Source: Symsagittifera roscoffensis
Taxonomy: Eukaryota > Xenacoelomorpha > Acoela > Convolutidae
DNA: 64,000 nucleotides
Assembly (NCBI RefSeq): GCF_963678635.1
Contig: NC_087062.1
Coordinates: forward strand, 78,681,200 to 78,745,199
Reading direction: 5' to 3'
Both the position numbers and the translations under genes were made by a program. Of the stretch, positions 9,248-19,632 are shown one piece after another; within the stretch, counting starts at the first letter, position 1; each line of letters opens with the position of its first letter. The notes under the pieces were generated by a model that made no database searches, was not told the origin of the DNA, and worked only from the letters and a program-made list of their open reading frames with translations.

Positions 9248-11917
9248 CTTTCCCCCGATGTCGTCATCGTCCTGATCCATCAGTTCATCGTCATTCGCAT
9301 CAGGTTTTGGCTTAGGTCCTGAGGGGCCTTGTCGTGTGTCTATGCCCGAGTCCGGCCGCGCCGGTACGGTCAGGTCCCCTGCGTGATAGAACAACTCATC
9401 ATTCACCAGGAATTCTACCGACTCCTCGCCATGTGGCGCCAGGTCCTCTATCGTTATGTATGAGCCTCCTATGCACTCTTTTGCCACTTCCAGCATCACT
9501 ACTTTCACCTCTCCTGACCACCTCAGTCTTGATAAGTCATCTGTGGGGGCATACACCTTGTTCCACACCTCAGCCGAGACCTCTGAACTCCTGGAAGGTG
9601 GTCCTTTGATCTTTTTCCTGCTCCAAGCATCAGGAAATGTGAAGTCAAGTGTGTGCGCGGCTGCAACGTTCCAACTGATGAAGCGCGGTTCCATCCCTTC
9701 ACTCCACTTCAGCATTCTTCTCTCTGCATCACGAGTTGCTCCGATGCGAGGGGCAATGACGGGAGATGTGACTCCCAACAACATCCTCCTTATCGGTGGG
9801 TATCGGGGGCATTGGTCCGGCAGCGGCCTGGACCCGGAAAGCCACGCTTGCTGGTTCTCTTTCACATGTGCGTAGGGCTCTGGCAAAAGTGGGACTCTCA
9901 TTGCCGCTCCTGAATCTTTCACTACTGGTCTCAGATTCCAAAGCTTCGGGTTAAACTGGATATGGGAAAGGTCTTCGCGGCCCATTCGGAACTTGAAGTT
10001 GTTGTTGAAATCCATCAACACCCAACCCGGCTCCGCTATTCTTCCTAACAGCCTATCGTCGCCGGCCAGCCCTCTCAGCTCCCTCTGTTCTACCCAATTC
10101 AGCACGGAACAATCTACGACTGATACCAGGTTGACATACAGCACAGAATTCCTGTTTGCCTTGACTTGCACGTCCGGGAATACGAAAGACATCACCGGTC
10201 CATACACCACCGTGACAAGTTCCCGCAGTCCGTGAATCAGAGCCAACGGATCTATCCGCATCATGACCACCAATTCTGTCAGCAAGGGCATGCCACAATA
10301 CTGTTTATACTCAGCCGCATCCGTCGCCACCTTATCTTCTCCCGTGACACTTCTGTTCTGTTGCAAGAGATATTGGAGCAGGAGAGTCCTCCAGTCTGTC
10401 ATTTTCCTGAGCGAGGCGGTTTCCAACTGCGCGTTGAACTCACGACTTGTTCCCTGGAGTTGTTCGGGGTAACGCAACAGCACAAGCAAATCACCCAGCC
10501 GACCATAGGTCATGGCAATCAGAGCCAGGAGTCCATCCAATCTCAAATCTACCAACGCTTGGGTGAAAAGATTCGCAGGCCCCTTCACGAAATTCTCATG
10601 ACCAAATGTCACGTATAGGGCTAATATCAGGCCAATCGACAGCTTCCTGATATCCTTGACGACGCTCGCGATCAGGTTCCGAGATGCCCTCGGATAGCAC
10701 GTCGACAAGAAGGATGGCGTCCATCCCACTCCCATTCCAACCAAGATAGCATCTGATCGTTCATATTGTGCCCTCGTGGCCAGTAAGTCAGCTTGGAACT
10801 TGTCCAACGACATCGTGTTCACATCGTGCATCAATTGCAACATCATACCCCCGGCTAACTCCCGGTCATCAAACAAGTTCTTAAGATACGCGTGTATCTC
10901 TTTGATCACTGCCGGCGCATGCTCGAACGCGTCCTCTCCCAAGGTACACAGTCTTGGTGACAAGTACAACCATAAGTTGTTGTGCGGCTTCGTGCGCAAA
11001 GCCATTGCCATGAGATCTTCTTCCGCTGACGTCATGTTTTTCCTGAATGACCTTCCCTGCTCATTCTCTGCGTGATCCATCTGTCTGAACCAGAGATCGT
11101 CAGCCAGCTGTTGTACTAACAGATGATCGTCATCTACCCCTGGTTTTGATTTCAGCAACCTGGCGAAGTTGGACAGCTCCAACCCCAGAACCTCATCTAA
11201 CACCAACCGAGTTGTGCTACAATCTTTGAGTCCCTGTATGGCATTGGAAATGTCAGCCCAAACGGCAGGAAGCTCAGATCGGGATGGGTAATAATTGTTG
11301 GCGTCCACCATTCTGTTCGGGGCAGGGATTTTTACGTTGAACCGTCCCTCTGCTATCGTTGTGACCATCGTGTACACAAACTGAAGGGGTTCTGGCAATG
11401 CAGCGTACCCTGGTGACAACACAAAGACCACCTTCACTACATTTTGGGTGAAACGTTGTTTTGCTGCTGCTTCTACCTCAACCATCGCCGAGAGCAATGT
11501 CATTATCGCCTCTCCTATGACCTCATTGCTCGGGATCGACCCATCCGTCAGACGGGACAACAAACCCCTGCTTTGCAGATGATCATTCGAGCCTGCAACC
11601 ACTATCACCTGCGGCTCCATGCTGACCACCCTTCGCACACTTATCATCATGCCTATTGACTGTCCCCAGTCCAATTTAGGCGCCGTCAAGAAAATCACGT
11701 CGGGCGAAAAGAGAGAACGGGGCGTGTAGAGATAGTCCGAACTCGCCACTATCAGGTACTTGGCAGCTTTCAGATCCAAGGGATCATAAGCGGCAAACAG
11801 GCCGTCACCGACTGGGGCCTTCAGTTCCCCGTATCTTCTGTCATCCCCATCCACCGTGGTCGCTCGGGGGGTAGTCTCTTGAATATTCGCCAGGCGTCTG
11901 ATCGGGTGGTTTAGCAA
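9035..11917 (-). pseudogene. Copy A ORF2, long central segment
   Basis: A 960-codon open piece, the best preserved part of A ORF2, homologous to B ORF2 at about 42000-44900. Near its start lies a second SGNH-like region: YLIVASSDY stands where a GDS block would be, and VVAGSNDHL where the GxND block would be. It then carries the blocks PGYAALPEPLQFVYT, LSIGLILALYVTFGHENFVKGP, LRLDGLLALIAMTYGRLGDL, GPVMSFVFPDV and FNPKLWNLRPV, all with counterparts in B and partly in C. Most of it belongs to no family I recognise. It ends at a stop (9035-9037) inside the duplicated segment. Confidence 0.8.
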
Positions 11918-12662
11918 ACTGCCTGTACATCTTGTGATGCTTGTTTTTAGGCTTGCTATCTGTCTGAAACTTGCCCTTACGAGCAGGTGGCGTCAGTTCC
12001 CTGGCTCTCTGGCGGACGTCCGTGAGAGACCGGATATTCAGAGGTCCAAAGATATTGTCCTGAGGCAATCCATTCAGGTCTGCGTGCTGGAGCGTAGTCG
12101 TGGAGCTGAACTGCTCCTGCTCTGCTAGCAGCCAATCCACGCCCGGTATTCGATATAGTCGCGACACTGTGGGACCTTCTCCGCCGATCATTCTCATTGC
12201 GTCTTCCCGACACGTCAATGTATTCATGTTCAACTTCGTTGACATGTCCGTCTTGTACTGTCCCCAATGACTAGGGTCTGGACGGTTCTAAAGCAGCACG
12301 CTACCTGGTTCAACTACCTCCGCCTGCACGGCGCTTGTCGACCATCCTGCTGCTGAAGCAGGGTTTGCCGTAGCGGGCGGGTCGTTCCTCCTAGACACCG
12401 TCTGGAAGTTATTCCTTTTCTGATCAACTGATCTCCCGAGTCGGCTTTCAAGCGGTTGTGCTCTGGGAGGAGGAGCAGTCCCTAGCCTCCCTCTTACGTT
12501 TGAGCCCGGAGCGATGGGTGCAGCTGTAGCTGTCTCCGTTGCCAGGGGCCCTAGGCGGTTGACAAGGGATTCGGGCACGCTTCCCCTTATTCTACCTCCT
12601 CCGGTCGAACTGGTCCAAGCCAGAGAACTGGTCGCCCTCGACTCCTGCTCCACTTCCCTCAA
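11841..12662 (-). pseudogene. Copy A ORF2, linker after the SGNH domain
   Basis: Two frames (12662-12288, then 12245-11841) cover a Pro/Ala/Arg-rich, probably disordered linker. It is followed by a conserved stretch: GVDWLLAEQEQF and LNGLPQDNIFGPLNIRSL here correspond to CVDWLKAHETRF and LSGIPTRSMMGPINYRPL in B. A stop at 12288 and a frame change near 11880 interrupt it. The linker is far less conserved than the domains on either side. Confidence 0.7.
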
Positions 12663-13306
12663 CTGCGTCTGAAATACGTCATTGATCCAGTGTCTCCCTT
12701 GTTGGGTGTTGAAATGTACCCATCTCTGGTGAGCGAGATGTGATCAATCATGCGCAACATGTTCTCAAGATCCAGAAGTCGCAGCTTGCCAGGGTTGTTT
12801 CTCACCAGACTGCGGGTCATTTCGTTCCACCGGGTCACGTTGCCATTCATAAAATCTACCACTACGGTGCCCACCATCGGGTTCTGTGGTATCGTGCACA
12901 GCACCATAAGCCTGGGCCTATAATTCTCCTTTAGTTCGTTCAGGAGGCAGACCAATAGAGGCTCCCACTTGCTCTCCGGAGTCACTGGGGCTCTCGAGAC
13001 GTCGTTGGTTCCCAGCATTATTACCAGCGTATCTAGGTAATCTTCGCTCTGGAACTCCATCATCTTGATGACCTGAGCCACTGAGGCTCCTCCAAAGGAC
13101 AGAGCGGTAGTCTGACCACAGACGAAGATCTCATTCAGATCCCTCACCAAACTGTCTCCTATGATCAAGTGGCGATTCCCTGGGGGAATTACCTGGTCGC
13201 TCGTAGCGGGGTTCCAGCTCATGTCATTCAGGCAGGCTCGAGGATGCTCCGCGGCCACTTGCGTGAACTGGTGACGTGCCATCAGATTCTTTCTAATGTC
13301 TACCAA
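12659..13306 (-). pseudogene. Copy A ORF2, SGNH/GDSL hydrolase domain
   Basis: The domain shows HLIIGDSLV (block I with the nucleophilic Ser), a Gly-containing block near FGGASVAQV, and MLGTNDVSR (block III with the oxyanion Asn). A one-base shift near 12735 moves the final Asp-x-x-His block into another frame, so this copy is broken just before its catalytic His. SGNH hydrolases cleave ester bonds of lipids or acetylated sugars. The substrate here is unknown. The domain occupies the same place as in B ORF2. Confidence 0.85.
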
Positions 13307-13350
13307 GCGAGACTTTTGAAAGGTTCCGCCATGCGCAATCCCCGAGGACG

Positions 13351-14332
13351 CTACCGTGCGGGGTGCTCGCTCCGACTATTGGATGAATGATCACGACGTT
13401 GGGAAGGGACGATCCTACCCAATGTCCGCCCAGTGGTTCTGTTAATCTCAGCTATTGTTGCTCTGGCCACTTGATTGAATGATTCATGGAACTGGGGAGC
13501 GAGATATGTGTCAGAAGGGCCTGGTATCGTGTTCCTCTGACTGGGAGCAGACTGTTGTGTCTGCTGAGGAGCCTCAGGCCCTCTCGATGTACACAGCTCC
13601 TGTACTCTTGTCTTGGGGCGTGTGTCCCTGGATCCCTCCGAGGACTTCATTGTCGCCAGAACCTCCTGTGACACTTGGCTCACCATTGCCATATACAGCT
13701 CCTTCAGGTGCTTTATTTCATCCTCCTTGTAGGCAACCTGCAGATCCTCGTACTTCTTTTTCCATTCGTCTCTTTGTCGAGCTATCGCCCTATACTCCTG
13801 GAGTTTGGCACACAGCTCACTCTGATCTCTCATTCTTCTCCAACGTCTCAATCGTCTCCGACGTCTGTATCTCTATTTCGCTCACCCTCACTCTCTTCAG
13901 AGGAGGAGCAGCTGTTGGAGAGTCGACTGAATGTGACGGGCCTGGCCCATCACGTTGTCTTTTTGCTCCGATGAGCGGCTGCGCAGGTTGGATCGGCAAG
14001 GGCATCTCACCTAGCCGGTGGTCCCTCTGTTCACCTAGTCCTGGCTCACGAACCAGGTCGTGGCCAGTCATTTCTCCACGCCGCCATCTCATCAGTCGGT
14101 TTCGACCTCTCTCGGCGGTCCCGGACTCTCCGAAGGCCAACATCAACACCACTTCTGTAGGGCAATTCCCTCGACCCTTTCATCCTAAAGCATTGAGGAG
14201 CGCGACCACAAACATCGCCAGCCCCGGGTCTTCTCGTGTAAAGTCACAATCGATCAGCCGCTGATAGATCTCGTCTAGAGTCGCTCCTAGACTCGCTGAG
14301 AGGAATTCCATTAGTTCATTCATGTCACCCAT
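13351..14332 (-). pseudogene. Copy A ORF2, N-terminus and coiled coil
   Basis: The start is placed at ATG 14332-14330 (MGDMNEL...), which aligns with MADRYWK at 39691 in B. Both continue with an (A/P)TLDE(I/L)Y(Q/R)RL block and a LNA(L/I) block. An in-frame TGA at 14182-14180 breaks A. After a Pro/Ser-rich linker and a frameshift near 13835 comes a charged helical stretch (RQRDEWKKKYEDLQVAYK), probably a coiled coil, as at the same place in B. Confidence 0.75.
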
Positions 14333-14780
14333 TTCTTATAGTGTTGATTCTTGTTGTCGTGAGGTTTCTTCCGGCTCGTTTGGTTCAATGAATTCAATAA
14401 ACAATTTCTGATCAATCAAGATCTAAAAAACAAGTCGAGGCTTACAATCGTCATTTCTGGAAAAATATCATTCAAATCTTTAAAACTCTTCATTGAAATT
14501 CTTTTCTCAATTCTGATTTAAAAATTTAGCACCAAGGTGGATCGTCCACCTGCATCTTTGTCAAGATAGCACAAATGAGCGCTGTCACCTTGATTACCTG
14601 GAGTATTCTAGGTCTTTTATGACACAAAACATAAAACATATCATAACAATAACATAACACATAAACATCACACACCTACACTATCACATACAAATATAAT
14701 CCCTAATATTGTACCTAAAACTTGACCCTAATTCCTATCAAGTGAACTTAATAAAAACCACTTATCGCCGAACGCAATTC
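14333..14780 (-). other. Copy A spacer between ORF1 and ORF2
   Basis: AT-rich, 448 bp, without a coding frame. It corresponds to the 476-bp spacer 39215-39690 of B. It contains a good splice-acceptor-like site at 14457-14468. Confidence 0.6.
14457..14468 (-). promoter_or_regulatory. Candidate splice acceptor upstream of copy A ORF2
   Basis: On the minus strand the sequence reads ATATTTTTCCAG followed by A, a pyrimidine tract plus AG as in a 3' splice site. It lies about 125 bases before the ORF2 start codon. B has a comparable TTATTTTCAG at 39488-39497, about 190 bases before its ORF2 start. ORF2 may therefore be expressed from a spliced or trans-spliced RNA. Such short motifs are frequent in AT-rich DNA. 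Confidence 0.3.
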
Positions 14781-15731
14781 CTAGCATATGCTCAGATAAT
14801 ATTTTTTATGTAAGTAAACCTCTATGTCAGTTTCTGAAAATATCACATGTACAAGGGCGTACAACTCTCTCGGATGTAGCTTTCCCCTATTAGGATCATA
14901 TACTGGTAACGAGAGAGAGGTCACTCCTCTCTCAACCAGAAAATCCCTAAGTCGAGTCAAGCCCAATACCAAGCTCTCTGGATCAGTGGCCTTGGTAACC
15001 AGGAAACACAAACATTTCCCTGGTATCTGTGATGCAACAGGGGGCAGCGCTATCATCCCTCCCACACCAGGCCTCTGTTTCCATAAAAACTCGATGTTCC
15101 TATACTCTCTTTTGAAATCAGCCGCTAGTGCTGTTTTGAAGCTTACGTCCGCAGTTATCGCTATGGCGCATGTACGTTCCGTGAGTATGAAATCGCTGTC
15201 CGTTATGACGATATTGTTTGAATAATGGCTCGGTAGGTCAAAATAAGATTCAAAAATTCGTCCAAAAGGTGGTCTTTTAGCGTTCTCGCCCTCTGTCTCT
15301 AGTTCTCCATTTTTTATGCTCAGGTTTTCGGTGTGGGTGAGTCCTACCCCCACTCCCCGTACAAAAATATCCATCGACGTCCCCGTCGATTGCCCAAAGT
15401 CTAGCAGATCGAGGTTGGATTGTGGAACACGTAGAGGACCATCTGAGGCGACCCAGTTGGACTCGGTATTGTCATGACTGACGTATTTGATGCCGTCTTT
15501 ATCGACGTCCTGAATCGTCAGGATTGTCTCTTTTGGATCTGTCGGCAGATCATGGAGCCATTCGAGCACCCGCAAGTTCGTTAGTTCTTGCTCATGAGTC
15601 TGTTCCGCTTCTGGTTCGAACGCCACTTCCGGTTCTGATCGATCGTCGATCCAGTCCTGATCCATGTCATTCACCAAGTCGATTTCTCCTAGCACCGCCA
15701 CTTCGTCCAGTCCTACCAGCGAGTCCATCAT
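14781..15731 (-). pseudogene. Copy A ORF1, acidic linker and C-terminal macro domain
   Basis: The end of the Gag-Pol polyprotein of copy A. After an acidic linker comes the block FVRGVGVGLTHTENL, then a region read as a macro domain: SDFILTERTCAIAITADVSF, FKREYRNIEFLW, PGKCLCFLVTKA, a helix RLRDFLVERGV, LSLPVYDPNRGKL and VIFSETDIEVYLH. The order and strand/helix pattern resemble TARG1/ALC1-type macro domains, which bind or hydrolyse ADP-ribose groups. The whole 316-codon piece is open, and it is the best preserved C-terminal part of A ORF1. Confidence 0.75.
15325..15366 (-). promoter_or_regulatory. Candidate central polypurine tract of copy A
   Basis: Purine-rich on the minus strand, with core GGGGAGTGGGGGTAGGA preceded by a T run. 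The 42 bases differ from the equivalent stretch of B (38596-38637) at only two positions, although the surrounding sequence is far more diverged. It encodes FVRGVGVGLTHTEN in both, but codon identity is higher than protein conservation alone requires. Confidence 0.45.
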
Positions 15732-17017
15732 ATCACTTACAACTATCCTGACTACGACAAAATCCTCGCCGTACGGATTGTATTTCTTCTTGTTTTTTCA
15801 TCTCTTGCTCTGGCGTGTTTCCATGGTGAGAGGAAAGTCAGGCTGTATTCCTTTGTCAATTTCAATTTGTTTCGGGCAGTCCCAGTCTTCCTCGGCATAA
15901 GGTAGAGTTTCATCGTCTTCCTCTACTCGCTCGGTCAACTCCAGATCCAGTGGTAGTTCGCAATCGTTCACCACCTCATTCCCGTCGTTTTTTGTCGCGA
16001 GTACCCCTTTCATTCACCTCACAAGCAGGATCCACTATCAAATAGTCTCCCTCTTGCATGTCCGCTGGGATGCACCAGTCCTCTGACGAGGCATTGTGTG
16101 GTTTGATATTTTTGTAATGAGCTGCTCTTCCCATGCTGAACCAATAAAAACGACCTTCTTGGTGCACCTCTGTTATCTGAAATGGACCACGCCATTTCGT
16201 TAATAATTTCTTGGTTCCTTTTGGTGGAACCACTTCCTGGAACACCCAGACGTAGTCGCCAACTGAGTAGGCTTTTACATTCGATCATGGAGCCATTCGA
16301 GCACCCGCAAGTTCGTTAGTTCTTGCTCATGAGTCTGTTCCGCTTCTGGTTCGAACGCCACTTCCGGTTCTGATCGATCGTCGATCCAGTCCTGATCCAT
16401 GTCATTCACCAAGTCGATTTCTCCTAGCACCGCCACTTCGTCCAGTCCTACCAGCGAGTCCATCATATCACTTACAACTATCCTGTCTACGACAAAATCT
16501 TCGCCGTACGGATTGTATTTCTTCTTGTTTTTTCATCTCTTGCTCTGGCGTGTTTCCATGGTGAGAGGAAAGTCAGGCTGTATTCTTTTGTCAATTTCAA
16601 TTTGTTTCGGGCAGTCCCAGTCTTCCTCGGCATAAGGTAGAGTTTCATCGTCCACCTCTACTCGCTCGGTCAACTCCAGATCCAGTGGTAGTTCGCAATC
16701 GTCCACCACCTCATTCCCGTCGTTTTTCGTCGCGAGTACCCCTTTCATTCACCTCACAAGCAGGTTCCACTATCAAATAGTCTCCCTCTTGCATGTCCGC
16801 TGGGATGCACCAGTCCTCTGACGAGGCATTGCGTGGTTTGATATTTTTGTAATGAGCTGCTCTTCCAATGCTGAACCAATAAAAACGACCTTCTTGGTGC
16901 ACCTCTGTTATCTGAAATGGACCACGCCATTTCGTTAATAATTTCTTGGTTCCTTTTGGTGGAACCACTTCCTGGAACACCCAGACGTAGTCGCCAACTG
17001 AGTAGGCTTTTGCATCG
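15548..17017 (-). repeat. 735-bp tandem duplication within copy A ORF1
   Basis: 15548-16282 and 16283-17017 are two head-to-tail copies, nearly identical by eye, of the integrase tail and the acidic linker that follows it. The junction joins the integrase tail (AYSVGDYVWVFQ side) to the start of the linker piece (HDRM). B has a single copy, so the duplication arose in A after insertion or is an assembly artefact. Confidence 0.9.
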
Positions 17018-17757
17018 GCTGTCCTTTTATCAAACCTCCTTTTTTGTCTAATTTGCGCCTGTTGCGTGTTCCTCCTGCATAAGTCGTTGAGGTCCTGCAG
17101 TCTTCTAATGACATCCCGCACGTACGTTTGCGGTGCTGTTCTCTTCCCTTCATGTTCAGGGTAGAAAAACGTCAACGGAAGCGCTTTTTCGTGACCCGTT
17201 AGCATCATGTGCGGACTTATTCCCGTGGTGGAGTGCTCCGTGCTGTTGTAAGCACCCATCACTTGCTGCAAGTGCTTGTCCCAGTCATCCATGTAGCGTG
17301 CGCAATAGACTCTCAGCATGGATACCAGTGTGCGATTATGCCTCTCGACTAGGCCATTCGTTTGCGGGTGATAAGTGGTAGATTGGGCCTGCGCTACTTG
17401 CGACCTTTTCATTAACTCCTTCGTGAGATCACCCACGAATGCTTTGCCATTGTCCGATTGGAATGTGATGGGACAGCCATGCCTCGCTATCCACAAATTA
17501 ATCAAATGATCGCATGTTTCCTCCGCCGAAGCTGTCATGCAGGGTGCTGCCTCCGCATATTTCGTAAAATGGTCGATCATCACCAGCACCCGATTATAGC
17601 CCGTTGCTGTCATGCAGATCTTCTGATGATCAATTTGCACCACTTCGTTGAATCCCGACGACTCTATTGACTGTAGGCGGAACCTTAGTTTCCTGGGATC
17701 CTTCGCCTGCTGACATGACAGGCATGCGGCGATCCACTTCTCACAAGCCTTCTTCAA
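16711..17757 (-). pseudogene. Copy A ORF1, integrase core and tail
   Basis: The integrase starts at the second half of the HHCC zinc domain (CLSCQQAKDPRK). It then has the catalytic core: QIDHQKI (first Asp), FQSDNGKAF (second Asp) and NGLVERHNR (Glu), spaced as DD35E. The GPF-containing tail (KWRGPFQITEV) follows. All three catalytic residues are visible. The first half of the zinc domain is lost: about 105 bp, including the two His, are missing next to 17780 compared with B. Confidence 0.9.
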
Positions 17758-17969
17758 TCCCGGCCATTCGAATCCCGGCTATTGTAAAACACTATCGAAC
17801 TGTACTTGTAAAGGACCTTGTCCTCTTCCTTTTGTATACAGGCTACGATTCCGTCCTTATTCAGGTACGGTAGGTCTTTTTTCTTCATGTAAAACTGCTT
17901 CAAAATCTTGTAGCTGTCCTCCTCCAAATCTCCTTTGTCAGGTGCTCCATTCTCAATCCATTTCTTCAT
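17754..17969 (-). pseudogene. Copy A ORF1, fragment before the integrase
   Basis: A short frame, LEEDSYKILKQFY and following residues, matches B residues just upstream of the integrase zinc domain. It is out of phase with the pieces on both sides and ends at the ~105-bp deletion that removes the HH half of the HHCC motif. Confidence 0.7.
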
Positions 17970-17970
17970 T

Positions 17971-19632
17971 CTATTTGCTCGTCATTCTATCATTTCGTTG
18001 AGCCCTTAGGAGATCCGACAGCCGGTATCTGGCTTTCAGATACGTCTTTATCACGTTTAATTGCCCGCTCATTATCTCCGTAGCATGAGCATAGTCCATC
18101 AACTTGACACACCATATCTTCTTCAAAGGCGTCGCTTCCTGCACAGATGGTTCCAGATTGGTACGGACAACCGTACCATGTGGCAGCAATCTGGTTGGGC
18201 GTTTCGAGACTGCTATCAGCTCGAGCTCATCGGCGGCATTATCTACCACAGTGCCCTCTTCATCTGAGGTGTACCTGTCCCTGTCTGGATCCTGGTGCAT
18301 TTCTCGGTCCAGTCCGCGCTGCTTCCAGTCTACCAACAAGGAGTGGATCGCGATCTCCGATATATCGGAATTGGAAGTTGTTTCTGATGTGTGGTCCCAG
18401 GACTGGGGCCTCGAGTCAACAGTTGAGCCGACTGATTCCCCAACACCATATTCCAAGTTGTCTGAGATGTTTCTCGACTCCCCGGACAAAACTCTGTCCC
18501 TCGGTTGCCTCGAATCCGACTCCCCGGACAACATTCTATCCCTCAGTTGTCTAAACAACCTCTCCCCGGACAAGTCGTCCTGTACGGGCTCAAAGGTGTC
18601 AGACTCCTCAGACAAGTTGTTCTTGACGGGCTCGAGGGTATCAGACTCCCCGGACATTGTCTCGTCCCCGGACGAACAATCTGGGCTCGGCTCGTATTCT
18701 TCTCTTGCATCCGTGAAATGCACTTTCCTCGCGAAGATAGAGCTCGACTTGATCCTGACTCTTTCAGTGACTTGGGTCTGATTCAGTGTCCCATGTTCAG
18801 TGAACGAAGTTCTCAACAAGACCTCGTTCGGCATTGAGCTCACCAGCTGGTTGACTATCGACCTGCAATCCCGTTCAACAACTCGGCTGCGAATGGACAC
18901 TGGCCTCTTCTCTGTTTTCTCAGTGACAGTCAACCGCTGCATGGTCTCCATCCACTCGCGATCATGCCTATCCACTTCCCTATCCAACAAGTCACGGAGC
19001 TTCCCCATGACGTCCGGTGCCACTTTCACCGTCCTGTTCAATAGAGCTATGCTGTTTATACCCAGCCTGGTAAGTTCTTGCTGTACCAAATTGAATCGGA
19101 CTAGCAGATCCAGCGGAACGGGCTCGCCCCTGGCTAAAACCTTTATCTCCGCGGCCGTCTCCACTGGAAGGTCAGGGTGTCCGGGTATAGGATGCCCTGA
19201 CTTGTCTAACCACCTAGTAAGTGGCAGTTTGTCGTAGGTTTCCTTGTCCAGAAATGAAACCCCGTCTTTGATTTCCGATTGGTTAGCCTGCTTCTCCTCG
19301 AGGCGCTCATAGAATTCTGTCTTTTTACCGAGGCTATCTGCGTTCTGATGTTTATCACTGGTACGGTGCTCTATGGTCATGTGGTATCCATCTAGGCGCA
19401 CGATCCAACGACCAATATAACTTTGGTCCATTGAATAAGTTTTCAGCCAGGCAAGGGCACAATTATCCACGCGTAACTTGAAGGGAGCACTCCCCAAGTA
19501 GGCCCTGTATTTTTCCACGAAAGTGATCACCGCGAACTTCTCCGCTTTTGGTGCGCCGTACTTCATCTCAGTATCACTCAGGACCTTACTCACGTAGGCT
19601 ATCGGACGGAGAACTGTTCTCCCGTTCCACTA
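17971..19632 (-). pseudogene. Copy A ORF1, RNase H end and linker to integrase
   Basis: It follows the TAG at 19630-19632 in the same frame. It begins with the RNase H C-terminal half (KVLSDTEMKYGAPKAEKFAV, RVDNCALAWLKT, RTSDKHQNADSL) and runs into a long acidic linker with repeated SGES/SDTLEP-like motifs (18450-18680) that matches the corresponding acidic region of B only loosely. It ends with DLLRAQRNDRMTSK at a stop. Confidence 0.85.
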
